The notes under the pieces: generated by a model
The model's input: the letters and a program-made list of their open reading frames with translations, nothing else
Database searches by the model: none
What the model was told of the DNA's origin: nothing
Source of the DNA: Armillaria gallica
Taxonomy: Eukaryota; Basidiomycota; Agaricomycetes; Agaricales; Physalacriaceae
Length of the DNA stretch: 64,000 nucleotides
Assembly: GCA_037576215.1 (NCBI GenBank)
Contig: JBANDB010000001.1
Coordinates: 2,728,001 to 2,792,000, forward strand
Direction: 5' to 3'
In this document: piece by piece, positions 49,098-60,569 of the stretch
Layout of the letters: each line of letters starts with the position of its first letter
How positions within the stretch are numbered: the stretch's first letter is position 1
Position numbers and translations under genes: made by a program

Positions 49098-51612
49098 TTA
49101 CACGTGGAACTTGATTTCCCACACCCGAGCACACAGCATCCGCACCAGCACTAACGAGCTTCCCAGTCTTTCCATCTCCACTCTCGACCCAAAGGACACC
49201 ACTGACACCTCCAGGCCCTACATTCTTCAAAGCAATGTTCTTCATCGGTTTCTCGACACTCCAGATATACACATGAGTATCCAAAGAGCCAGATGCGCAA
49301 TGCTTTGAATCAGCAGTCCATGAAAGCGAATTGACTCGAGCAGAGTGGAAGGACCATCGAGACGTCACCAACTAAAGATACATCAATAAACAGAGTAAGT
49401 GACATGGTAACACGATTGACCTTCTTTTCCGCCACATTAAACAGGGCAATTCTACCAGAAGACTACGAAACCATTAACATAGCACACCATAGAGTTATTG
49501 CCACTTACATCGCCGGAAGCCAAGTATTTACCATCAGGCGAAAAATCAAGGGCACTGATCACTCCCTTATTCCCTTCCAATACACCTCCTTCCTTTAAGC
49601 TCTTCCCGTCCCATTCATACAACACAACCTTTTGCTAAACCCACAGTCAGGACAACGCGGTACAAACAAGCGGGTAGACTGACCTCCCCACCGACAGCAA
49701 CAAGCTTTCCTGTCGCTGCTACAGCAGTTGGCGCCGACTTCGGAGTTATTTCAAACACTTTCTGGTTAGAGCGGATAACTTCGACTGTGTTTACTTCGGC
49801 AACGAAGACCGACGAATCTTCCGCGACAGCTATTCCCTTGGGCTGTGATGCTGTTGACAATGAAGCCGGCCTATGAACAAGAGTTAGCGATTGTTCATGA
49901 AGGAACTCAAGACTACGAACGTGAACTCTTTGCCATCGCTAGTTATCTCGCGTACTCGATCATCAAACCCGACAGAGAACACTTTCCCGTCAGCCGAGGA
50001 AGTAGCCAGTGCAGTGACAAAGTTGGAATGTCCTTCACCCTTCAATGACGTCGACTCTCCAGAAGCTATTGAGTACGACAAGACGCGTCCATCTGCCGAA
50101 CCTGTAAGGAACGTTCCAGCTGAGGACGGAGATATTGCCGTGATAGCCTTCTGTGGTGCCTAGAAGGGAATTAGCAGTTAGCAAGAGCTGGAGAGAAGGA
50201 AATATACGGTAAAAGTTCTCGTTGATTTATCGCCAACTCTTGGATCGAAGACATTGAGGTCTCCCCCGAGTGACAGCGAGACAATCCCGTTCTCAGCGCT
50301 CCAGGTATTGCCAACTTGTTGGTTCGTGACACCAGAACCAACAGTCCATGCCGTGACAGATTTACGCGACTCGACGTCCCCTGAGGTGAGAGTTAACAGA
50401 AAACTCAGACGATGTTAGGGCTTCTTACACAATTTGACAGTGCAATCAGCAGATGAGGTGACAATGGACTTGCTATCGGCACTCCACGAACAAGCCATCT
50501 GCAAAGTGCGTTAGAGGAAGTAATATAATCACGCCTTGAGGCTCACAATGGTTCCTTTGTGGGGACTATCAGTAAATTCACTCGAGGTCTCTCCTGTTTT
50601 TCCGTCGTAGATGAAAATCTTGGCATCTGATCCAACACTAGCAAAATGATCTCCAGATGGAGCGTATCTGACATCTTGGACGAACTTGGTGTGTGTTTTG
50701 ATAGTCTGATTTCACCATTCAGCAAGTCCTGGAGATATCCGCGTGCTTTATGGGACCGACCTTATCGTACTTGTACGGAGCTCCCTGATGGAATACGATG
50801 AGATTGTCGTCCGCAGCGGTAGCAGCTCTAAATGGTCGTTGATGGCGGATGGAAACAGTATTGATAGCCTAGGGAATGTTAGCACTCTTTCGTAATTGCC
50901 AATGCAGCATACCTTAGAATGACCGATAATCTCTCCTGTAGACGATCCAGTATCCATCATAAAGGCGTGCCCGAACCTAACTCGTGTTTCACGCGTCAGA
51001 GCGAGCATGCCCTCATAAAGAAGACCTACTTCTCCCTTCCATCTCCGACTGCAATAATTCGCTTGCTTTCCCCGTCCCATTCAAGATCATTGCTGTAGGC
51101 AACAATGTTGGATCACAAAAGGAAGCGGCGTGAAGAAGACCACAACGTACATGCGTCCAGAAATGACTTTGTACTCCCCTTTCAGGGTCTGATCTTCACC
51201 AACGGTATCCCAAACTCTGACTGCGAGCTGTTTGTGAGCACTTTGACATGCCTGATAAGGGGTCCGTACCCGTTCCCACTGCATCCGCAGACGCGCAGTA
51301 GTATCCCGAGGGCGATATACGAGCAACGGTAGTATTCTGGACATGGCCTGAATATGCGACGGACAGGCTTGGATTCTGCAATACGACAGTTTGAATGTGC
51401 TCGTCATCCATTCAATCGCTTTACTGACGTTTAAATCGCGTATCTGCACGTCCGAGGTCATTCAACTATCAACCTGGATCAGCATCGATACGCACGATGA
51501 CGGCCTTTCCATTGGCATATACGACTTTTCCTTTGCTTGAGCTGAGCTTCGTGGAGACGCCACGAGTGGTGGTGGGATTCGCAGGGTAGAGCGCGAGATT
51601 CTTGAACGACAT
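49098..51612 (-). CDS. AIP1: Actin-interacting protein 1 (Aip1/WDR1), WD40 repeats
   Basis: Two-propeller WD40 protein that works with cofilin to disassemble actin filaments. ATG at 51612 opens MSFKNLALYPANPTTTRGVS, TKLSSSKGKVVYANGKAVIV RID, a start typical of fungal Aip1. Many short exons carry WD-type blades, e.g. GHSNFVTALATSSADGKVFS VGFDDRVREI and WSFHSARVNSLSWTADSKHC ASGSLDTHVYIWSVEKPMKN. The last blade (KLVSAGADA) should run into a short end reading CARVWEIKFHV and a stop at 49098. In the given bases this ending is one base out of frame, at about 49131-49136 in a TG repeat. Without that shift the frame runs on to 49042 with an unfamiliar tail. I did not verify every internal junction. 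Confidence 0.88.
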
Positions 51613-52133
51613 GGACGGTGGCGACGCGTGCGGTGATGGTGGTAACAATGCAAGTTACTCATTACCACATTAGTCTCCTTTCTATATCTTACCACCCATC
51701 CAATTTGATGCTGCGACTACTTCAAGCTGACTGCGAAAGCGCAGCCTCTCGAGTCTCTCTGAATGATTGAAACGTCTCAATGTCGACTGCGGCGGTGGCG
51801 CCGTTTCGTTCTCAGCAACCCTTTGCTTTCAAGAACCTCCTTTCACTTCCATCACATCACCAAAGCGGCTCGCTGCCCGGTGAGCGATAGATGGTACAGG
51901 TGACAAGAATTATCAGCGGGTACTCCAGATCGTCACTAACTCCACTTTCGATGATGAGATCTCGGGAAGCCACCATCATTCTATGAAGTGGAATATCCGT
52001 CGTCGAGATGTCACCCCAATTCTTACTACAAGTTCCTGCCGAACATAAATTCTCCAGAGGTACAGAACTCATCATGTCCACGTAAAAGTCGTAAATAGTA
52101 AAATACAAACGTCTCCATGATCATCAAGAGAAC
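51613..52133. other. Intergenic region between Aip1 start and UNC-93-like stop
   Basis: Both flanking genes are on the minus strand. A minus frame at 52108-51857 has no recognised content. The part next to 51612 should hold the Aip1 promoter. Confidence 0.55.
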
Positions 52134-54016
52134 CTATGGTGAATGTTCCTTGTTGCTCGTCTCAGCAGCAACTTCCTCAGCAGGCCGAATATGCCCTTGG
52201 TCATCCATCCGGGCCCTGTGCAGAGACATCAGATCAGCTACAATAAAGACGCAAAAATTATTCGAAAACGTACATGACTTCATCTTCCAGGTCAGTATGG
52301 TTTTTCACTCGTAATATAAGCATCGGCAATGCAAATACAAGCCCTGAAACCAGCAACACCCATGTGGAAATAAAAATGTTCATATACGGAACCTTAACAG
52401 CATCAGCACGCCAAATCCCCGCCGCAGCCGCCGACTGAAGGGACTTGTAAAATCCAGCAAAGAACGCTAGCTTGGACGGGTCGTTCGACATCGCCCCCAT
52501 AAGCCAGTAAGCGGTCGTTTGCCACATCGCGTCGAGGATACCACAGAAGATATAAAACACAATCCGACCGGCATATCCATGGTCGTAGATATCCATTTTA
52601 CTCGATTCTGGCGGCACAGTCTCCCGGGTATATTGCTTCTGGTAGAAATACCCCCATATGTGGACTACGAACACCATCAGGAACAGGCAGTCCAGCCGGA
52701 AAAGGCTCGGGCGCGACGGCTGAGGGATTTCCGATCCAAAAGGAGGCCAATAAGGACGGAACCGAGGATTTGTGAGATCCAGTAGCAAACGTTATTAAGG
52801 CTACGAGCACGGATGCTAAATAGGGCGCCATTAAAGCCGCTGAATTCTGTGGAAGATATGAGTTCGTGTAAATCAAACCGAGGGAGATCAAGAAACTGAC
52901 GCCATGTATAGAACCAGTTAGAGGTAAAAAACATAGGAAAGAGAAGTACAATCATAGGATCCGTTTGAGCGTTATGAAAAGGCCCATGAATTCGGTTTTC
53001 CACGAAGGCTGGCGGGGAGTAGTGACCTTCGTGCCGTCGGAGCGTATCATGCGGTTCGGGTTCACCATTAGCAACGGGACCAGAACACCAATAAGAGTAA
53101 GGATCAGGAAACCAATCTGATGGGGGCGCTCATGAGATAATATTATAGAATGGACAGAAAGAACGCACATATGTGCCATTATCAACAGCATTAGCCTAAC
53201 GAAGCAAATCAACATCTCATCAGTGCATTAAAAAGCCAGTAACATACTGTTGACTTCCATTTCTCCCAGCGGCTACAGACGCACCGACGACGCCGCCCAG
53301 ATTGAAAATGGACCAGAAAATACCAATAAACTTGCCTTTTGCTCTTCCGTTGGATACGCCATCATTAATGATCCCTGGGCGGTCCAGAGAAGACCAGCAC
53401 ATAACCCAAGGACGGCCCCTGCGCCAACGACAAAGCCGCCGGCGTCAGAATGAATATTCATCGCCCTGAAAACATCAATTCGATATTGGTAGCTAGGTAG
53501 ACCAGCACACTCACAAGTATGATCCGATGTACAAGCTGTATCCCATAGTGCCAATCAAGAGGGTGAGTTTTGGTCCGAGAATGTTGTTAATGGAACTATG
53601 AAGAATGAACGCTAGTTGCACGCGACCTAGATTTGACATACCCAGCGAAGAACCCCATGGCGGCGAATGTTGAGTAGAGGGCGCTATTTGCGTTAGAATT
53701 GGTCTGGGAATCGACCTGTCCGCCTGCTCCCAATCCAGTCAAGGCATTGAACAATCCTATGAGAACATTTAATCATCAGGGATGAAAGGACCAGTGGGCG
53801 ACATACCAGGTCCCATAAAGCAAACGACTCCCAACATGGCGACCTGCAGAAACTAAGAAGGTAGCACGGCCACGAATGCGATAGACACACCTGAGTCATG
53901 GGATTCATGTAGAAGCCCAGAAGGCCTTTTGGCTGCTCGTAGATCACAGGGCGCTGGCCATGAACCTCGTCGCTACTGTCGTATGCCTTTTCGTGGTCGA
54001 CAACCGGTTCAGCCAT
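52134..54016 (-). CDS. UNC-93-like major facilitator transporter
   Basis: Membrane protein of the UNC-93/DUF895 branch of the MFS; animal members regulate channels or receptor traffic, and fungal roles are unknown. ATG at 54016 gives a soluble head (MAEPVVDHEKAYDSSDEVHG) and GFYMNPMTQVAMLGVVCFMG PGMFNALTGLGAGG, the family's first TM with its G-PGM-NA-xGxGAGG motif. Next come AVLGLCAGLLWTAQGSLMMA YPTEEQKGKFIGIFWSIFNL GG, a highly typical core. The second half has TSNWFYTWQ, FNGALFSIRARSLNNVCYW, WQTTAYWLMGAMSNDPSKLA and GFYKSLQSAAAAG. The last exon, after an intron following DLEDEV, reads MARMDDQGHIRPAEEVAAET and stops at 52134. No break was noticed. Confidence 0.9.
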
Positions 54017-55254
54017 GGTAAACTTCGGTAAGGGAAGGTGGGGGGACCAAAATTTAATGTAAGATCCCGGCGGTTATAAGTACACCAGCTGATAAGTAGG
54101 AACAAATGAAGGTTTGATCAAAGAAGCACCAGGAACATCAGCGCAAGATAGAGACAATTTTCGGATCACGCTAGAGACACAGACGAATTCGAATTTGGAA
54201 GTGCATGAGAACTTTTGAAGGGGCACGGTGACCGCCCCACATTCATTTATCTTTCATCTTGATGAGTCGGACGGACGAAGGGGAAGCTTCAAACAGATTC
54301 CAGACTGGACCATGGACAAAGAGAATGAAGATGTACCGCCTCACGGAGTTCCGAGAGTGTCGCATCGGCGAGCGGGAGAGAATGAAAATATCTGCATATT
54401 TTGTGACTAGTCGCGTGCTATATGATCCAGCGTCGTATGGAGCTGAAACCGATCTCCACGCAAAGACATTATAGCCCCACGGATGTACTGTTCGTCGAGG
54501 AATAGCCAGAAGATAATAGCCCGGAATTTGAAACGTAGCGGTGCCAGGATCCAACACATGGTCAGTGGTTAATATTAGCCTGAGTCGATTGCGGTTTGCC
54601 CGTCTAGTTCTCCAAAGTGGTTCGTAGATTCGTCTTTAGATTGAACATTGAATGGACTTGGTGAGTTCGAAGGACGTACTGCGTTGCCGAAAGACGCTAT
54701 CGATGCTGGTCGTTCGTTCATATCACCGGGATGTCTTCCGAATCTCCAAGGTTCTATCGACAACCTACAAGCGATTTTGAAAATTGCGATGAATTGAGAT
54801 AAGCTTGGAATCATTCACCTCCGTGTTTGCTTCTAATTCTGTAAGCCTTCGTTCGGAGTAATGCTTCGAAATTGAGGCATCGACTTTTATAAGGGCGTCC
54901 ATCAACCGAGGCGCGGGCACCAGGTTCACGTGGAGATGGTAAGCAGAGAATATAATCACATTCGTCCTCGTCGTCCGATGCCTCCACGTTGAGCTCCCCC
55001 ACGTTGTCGGAAGAGTCACTGAAGCAGGTACCGCCAAAAGGGCCATTGTTGTTCCGTGAGGCGCCAGAGTACAGCCACAGGCAGCGCTTCGTCCGATTGC
55101 GTGCGATGAAACCGCTTGCTCCGATGCTCCGTATTGCTCCGTTTTCTGCTCGTCTCCCTCGTATTTCATTGTGAGCTGGCTGCTCCGCATTGAATTCTTA
55201 CTATCATCTCCTATTATCTCTTATCTATCTACCCGTTCCTCTTACATCACAGCC
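54017..55254. other. Intergenic region with an unconfirmed minus-strand gene
   Basis: On the minus strand, two overlapping frames look compositionally like real protein: 55002-54811 (VGELNVEASDDEDECDYILC LPSPREPG) and 54814-54575 (RPASIASFGNAVRPSNSPSP). An ATG near 55169 opens MKYEGDEQKTEQYGASEQAV. I could not join them with matching phases, and no family is recognised. The gene may carry an indel like others here, or be spurious. The end near 55254 is the promoter of the next gene. Confidence 0.35.
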
Positions 55255-55732
55255 ATGGTTTTCGGTCCTAGAGTCAACAAGTTCATGTGCGCTGATTCGC
55301 TGTGGGCTGGGCCACGAAGACTGACCTGGATTGATTCTGTAGACCATACCTCTCGCTCGGTGTTGCCACGGCAGCCTTCGTATTCCAGACGTGCGTCGGT
55401 TGTCCCACTGATGGTTTATCATTAACGTCGATGTCTTATTAGGACGGTCCTGTATCCCTGGCACCATGAACTAGACGAAGCCTTCCACAAGCTGAAAGGC
55501 GAGCAGGCGAGGATGCTCAAAGATTTTCACGACGTGCGTCATGATGCCGTTACCTTTACGACCGGCTGACGGACGGCTTTCTGCAGATGAAGCTGAAACG
55601 CTTTGATGATCTAGAGAGGAAGGTCATTGGTGTCGAGCGACGGCAAGTAAGCATCCTTATTTCAACAGTGCGGTGAATCAATTCATCTCCCAACAGGATG
55701 TCGTAGAGCAGACGGCGGCGCGGCGCCTATGA
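55255..55732 (+). CDS. 88-aa single-pass membrane protein, function unknown
   Basis: Five short exons (55255-55286, 55343-55390, 55443-55533, 55587-55646, 55697-55732) join in phase to MVFGPRVNKFIPYLSLGVAT, AAFVFQTTVLYPWHHELDEA, FHKLKGEQARMLKDFHDMKL, KRFDDLERKVIGVERRQDVV, EQTAARRL. A basic N-terminus is followed by one TM segment (about residues 11-28) and a charged, probably helical C-terminal half. Such a layout is common in small inner mitochondrial membrane proteins, but that location is inference. Four introns in 267 coding bases, all in phase without a stop, strongly support a real gene that ORF finders would miss. Confidence 0.75.
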
Positions 55733-56240
55733 TTGTTGTACCCATAGATGTAGAGGTAAGTACGCTGGATCGTCCATGTCACTTGTCTTCCTTCACCATT
55801 TTTCTTTTACCTCCTTTACTTGTCTACTGCTCGTCATGCTGATTGAAAATTTTGCAGTACATATCCTATTTATTATAATACTGCGCAAGCTACAGCGCTT
55901 CTTACACTCACGACCCTAATGGCTCATCTACGAACGATTTTCGATCTACGATATTCTACTCAGACGGCAGGTTTCTGGTGTCTCTAGAGCTACTAAGTAC
56001 GATAGAAATCATGCGGAATACATGAAAAGCCGTTGTTGTCGCAAATCCGATGTCAGTACCGGTAACTATCAATGCCGATTGCCGGTAGAAACTTCTGATC
56101 AGCCGTTGAGTGCCGAACATTCGGCCGAATATCCGATATCGCAGTAAGAGCAAAGCATGAGCTTGGAAGGTGCAATCACAGTGATCGAGGGTAATCAAGG
56201 GACTCGTGAAGGAACGAGAAAGCCAACATGATCCCAGATA
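55733..56240. other. Promoter region of the aminopeptidase gene
   Basis: AT-rich, no coding signal. A 12-bp palindrome ATTCGGCCGAAT lies at 56119-56130, about 110 bp before the next ATG. Confidence 0.5.
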
Positions 56241-57886
56241 ATGGCCTTTCCACCGCTCATTATCCTTGCAGTCCTCCTCTGGGGTATTGCAGCCAACCAA
56301 CTACCTCTTGGTACCAACGACCTTCAATTTGAGAATCACGAAAATGTCCCTGGTGCGTTTAGATATATTATATTCCTACACTCATACCTGAATCTACTCA
56401 GGGTTCAATATCGACTTCGACGCTCTGCGGCTTGTACAATTCTCGCCGGAAGAAGATGCAGTGTGGATCACAGAAAGAGAGAAGCTGAGGGCAAGAGCCA
56501 CTGGTCAAACATTCTTCGATATGTGAGTCCTCTTTGTATCCTAGCTGTAGTTGCTGTAATATCAGGCAGCACGAACCATCCTCACCTCGGATCCTTCTCG
56601 CCCAAGGAGCGTTTCTCCTACCCTGATACTGCCAAAGCAATCGATGTCGTCCATGCCATCCTTCCTGTCCTATCCACCACATATCTCGCGGAAAACCTTG
56701 CATATTTCTCTTCGTTTCGTACGAGGTACTACAACTCTGACACTGGGAAAGCTAGCTCCGAATGGCTATTGCAAAAGATACAGAATTACACGAACGAACT
56801 TGCAAGCGAGGAGCAAAGGGCGATAATCACCGTGAAACCGTTCACGCATTCCTGGTTGCAAACCTCCATTGTATGCGCATTCATATTATTCCTTCGGGTC
56901 CAACTCAGTCCTCTTTCCTTGTCAGATCATACGGTTTGCACCACTTGGCGTTCAAGACATAGATCCCACGACAGTCATTGGTGCTCATTGCGATAGCCTG
57001 AATCTGGCTAACCCATTCGACCCTGCTCCTGGTGCTGATGATGACGGTTCTGGGACTGTTACCATTCTGGAGGCTTACAGAGGTTCGTGCCATATCTACA
57101 TCTTGCAATCTTAGACCTTATTGTCGTTCTCAGCCCTTCTGGTTGCCAACTATGTACCTTTATCGCCTCTGGAGTTTCATTTCTACGCTGCTGAAGAGGT
57201 GACCTTCCCGTATAACTTGCGTAGATGGCCATTGGTTTCTTATATATCGCTAGGGCGGTCTCCTTGGCTCGCAAGATATTGTAGCGGCATATGAAGTCGC
57301 AGGTAAAAGGGTCAAGGCTATGCAGCAATATGACATGACGGTATGATCCTTCCCCTTCTCTTCATGTGCCACAGAGGTTATAACTCTGCATCAGGCATGG
57401 TTCAAGACTGGCACGACCGAAGCTATCAGCGTCATGACCAACGACGTCGACCGTGACCTCACAGAATTTCAGAAGACACTCGTCGAAACGTACCGTACGT
57501 TGTTTTACCCAAATGTCTGCCGGAGTTAAATTCCTATAATAGTGGATATTCCATGGGTGGAAAGCGCGTATCCGGGCTACGGCGCTAGCGACCACAACAC
57601 TTGGTCAAAGGCAGGCTACCAGGCATGCCATTGCACAGAGGGCAAGTTTTCGGATATGAATCGGGGTAGTGAGTGCCAACTTAGTGACCGACCAACTCCC
57701 TGTTGATCATTTGTTCAGATGTGCATAGGGCCACGGACCGGATAGATATTTCGACAGAATTCTCATTCGATCATATGCTCCAGTACGTTAACAAGTTGTC
57801 TGTCACGCTCGTAATGTCCTAACTGAACGCTCGGAAGATTTTCAAAGCTTGCCGTGGCCTTTAGTGTCGAGCTGTCAAGTTACTGA
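56241..57886 (+). CDS. Secreted M28 metallo-aminopeptidase (leucine aminopeptidase type)
   Basis: Extracellular zinc exopeptidase that removes N-terminal residues from peptides. Ten exons (56241-56352, 56402-56522, 56570-56870, 56926-57082, 57134-57198, 57254-57340, 57395-57494, 57543-57668, 57719-57782, 57838-57886) give 393 aa, all in phase. A signal peptide ([18 protein letters not shown]) and propeptide-like region precede [19 protein letters not shown] text (here [20 protein letters not shown]). The di-zinc site is complete: GAHCDS (His), [11 protein letters not shown] (bridging Asp), YAAEEGGLLGS (catalytic Glu and zinc Glu), QQYDMTA (Asp) and [10 protein letters not shown] (His). Two Cys occur in YQACHCTEG. 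No break was found. This likely helps feed amino acids from protein digestion. Confidence 0.94.
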
Positions 57887-58398
57887 GTCTGGACATGCGT
57901 GTGCGAGCAAGTTAAAACACTAAACATATCAATAATCATACACCTTTGGACAAGCGTACAAATTACAAACTTTCCGTGCGAACTTTATGCTTCTACGATG
58001 TCCCGCTCGGTGCACCCATGACACCTGGGAAACTTAAAGGAACGTCGGAACGGCGGACCAAACGTCTTTCCGTGTACTTTCCGGCGGTACCTCAATGCCG
58101 GCGGGTCCGAGTCGACTTGCCAAATCCCCATTCGCTTCCAGGTACGCTTAGTGCAAAACCCATGGTGCAGCATAGGAAGCATCTTTGATATCAAAGGCTC
58201 CCAAGTTGGTGTGAAAGATATCGGCCATGCTGTACTTGTTTACTGGGGCTGGGGTAACAATTCTGGCACGAGATTGGAAATGCGATAAAAGACTCAAAAG
58301 CAGATCAGCCTCGAATATAGGCTATTTATATTCGAGGTTGGATGACTCAGATAAAGGTTCCTTTCTCTTGAACGAATCGATTTGTGGGATTCACAATC
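57887..58398. other. Promoter and leader of the MFS gene
   Basis: Intergenic between two plus-strand genes. It holds a perfect inverted repeat at 58309-58337, listed separately. No gene is seen. Confidence 0.55.
58309..58337. promoter_or_regulatory. Perfect 11-bp inverted repeat, 7-nt spacer
   Basis: CCTCGAATATA (58309-58319) and TATATTCGAGG (58327-58337) flank GGCTATT, 61 bp before the ATG at 58399. It could be a dimeric factor site or, if transcribed, a leader hairpin. Confidence 0.5.
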
Positions 58399-60426
58399 AT
58401 GGTGAGTATCTGTGTCGAAGTACGGCCGTTCCTGACATTTACACCCTTCGTAGACCACTTCTGGTTCTGTCGGTGGACTTGTCAAGGACGTGGAGAGCTG
58501 CCAGTGCACGGGGACTGAGGAAAAGCTTAAGAGCCGGGAGGCACTCCCTGCTCCCGTTGGCACAACTCCGTGTGCTTTTCCCGAGGGAGGACTACAGGCG
58601 TGGTTGACTGTTTTGGGAGTGTGAGGATCTGCTTTCTATCAACTGTCTGGCATGGACTAATATCTATCTAGGTGGATCACCCAGTTTTCTACCTTTGGGT
58701 ATGTAGCCCTTGTACCCGCCGTTTCACTGCCTTATCGTCGTATTACAGATACACAAACGCGTATGGCGTCTACAATGGTATGTGGAGATTGCGTTGCCTA
58801 CTTATTCGACGAGAATTCCTGATAGCATTGGAATCCAGATTTTTACGTCCGGGAATACATGGTCGGCAAGTACACATCCTCTCAAATGAGGTGTGTTTGA
58901 ATGAATTCTTATTGGAGACACTCGATGACATCCTGTACAGTTGGGTTGGTAGTGTGCAGCTGATGTTGGTGCTATCTGTCGGTCTAATCAGCGGAAGGCT
59001 TTATGATACTGGTTACTTGTATGTCCTAGCTGCTCGGTGCTTTCGTCATTACCGGATTTGACTCAAGCCTCAGCTATCACCTCATGATCGGAGGAGCAAT
59101 ACTCTTCATCTTCTGTCTTTTCATGCTCTCTTTGACACAACCAGGGCAATATTATCAGGTTCGTGTAATCTACAAAACCTGAAGGTCAATTGATTTATTC
59201 CATTACAGATCATTCTAGCTCAAGGGATCGGAGCTGGTCTGGCGATTGGACTGATGTATGTCCCAGGTATCAGTGTGGTATCTCATTATTTCCAACGCCG
59301 ACGTCCTTTTGCGATGGGAGTCGCAACTTCGGTAAGTCGTACCTTCATGAGGGTACTATCAGGGTAACCTTCCCACAGGGCGCAGGTTTGGGCGGTGTCA
59401 TACAACCTATCATGCTAAACAAACTATTCTATGGACCCGTGGGGTTCCACAATGGAGTTCGGATTAGTGCTGCGTTCAACGCTGGGCTATTGCTTATAGC
59501 CATATCTTTGATGCGAACACGATTGCCACCGAGCCCAAGGAAGGAAGGAAATACTCTTCTAGATATGAGTCGGTTCTTCCGAGAGGGTACGTACGCTACG
59601 ACGGTCGCAGGGTACGCAGAGCACAGCCAGTGAAGACTAGCATGATCTTAGATACCCTTTCAGGACCATCGTCACTCTTGCCGGCCTATTTTTCCCTGTC
59701 TTTTTCTTACAGCTAAACGCGATCAAAAATGGTATCAGCTCGGATGTGGCCTTTTATGCGGTTAGTTTTTCTTTTACACCACGCGTTGTTCGCCACTTAT
59801 GATTTCGGTGCTAGATACCAGTGATGAATGTGTTTACGGTTGTTGGCAGAATCTGCTGGCCGGCGATAGTCCCTTGGACTGGGATATATAACGTCGTTAT
59901 TGCCTGTGTCGGGATATGCTCGATTCTGATATTCTGCTCAATAGCAGTTAAGACTGTTGCTGCAACGTTCACTTTTGCCGTGCTTTATGGTTTGTTTGCG
60001 GGGGGATGTATGTGTGGCGATTCTTTGGACTGTATCACCCGCTCAGGCTTTATAACTCTAGATATGGGTTTGTTTGCGCCGATGATCGGTTCACTAGCCC
60101 GGAAAGATTCAGAGATTGGAGCGCGAATGGGTATATGTTTTACATTCACTGGTAAGCTCTGGTCATTGGATAGCTACGCAAGCGACATTGCTCATTAGAA
60201 CCCAGGATTCGGCGGACTCGTCGGTGAGTAATTTTCACTTTTCTAGAACGAAACAATTTTTCGACAGTTCTTTCCAGGGACTCCAATAGCTGGCGCCTTG
60301 CTGACGTCGTCTTATATATGGTGGAAGCCTATTGTGTTTGCTGGACTCTGTACATCTTGTGGGGCTCTCCTTTTCGCATGTGCTCGTATTGGCGTAGTCG
60401 GATATAAGAGCACTCAAAAAGTGTAG
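58399..60426 (+). CDS. MFS transporter, monocarboxylate-transporter-like
   Basis: Twelve-TM transporter of the MCT branch; substrate unknown. The ATG (58399-58401) ends exactly at a donor (GTGAGT); exon 2 begins at 58454 with TTSGSVGGLVKDVESCQCTG. The family start of TM1 reads FPEGGLQAWLTVLGVWITQF STFGYTNAYGVYNDFYVREY. Further landmarks: SWVGSVQLMLVLSVGLISGR LYDTGYF, GAGLAIGLMYVPGISVVSHY FQRRRPFAMGVATSGAGLGG, FPVFFLQLNAIKNGIS, NVFTVVGRICWPAIVP, FAVLYGLFAGGCMC and FTGFGGLVGTPIAGALL. The end VVGYKSTQKV stops at 60426. All junctions I checked keep phase. Fungal members carry short monocarboxylates, riboflavin or secondary products, so function cannot be narrowed. Confidence 0.9.
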
Positions 60427-60569
60427 AGTTGTAGTACTTAGGAGGAAATTTACAATAACCCCGCAAAATCACACTAATCGATACAAAAACCTACAAAAAG
60501 TCATGCTACAAAGTACCGTCCAAATCCAGAGATTACTGATTGCTATGTATGTAAACGATGTCCAGCATC

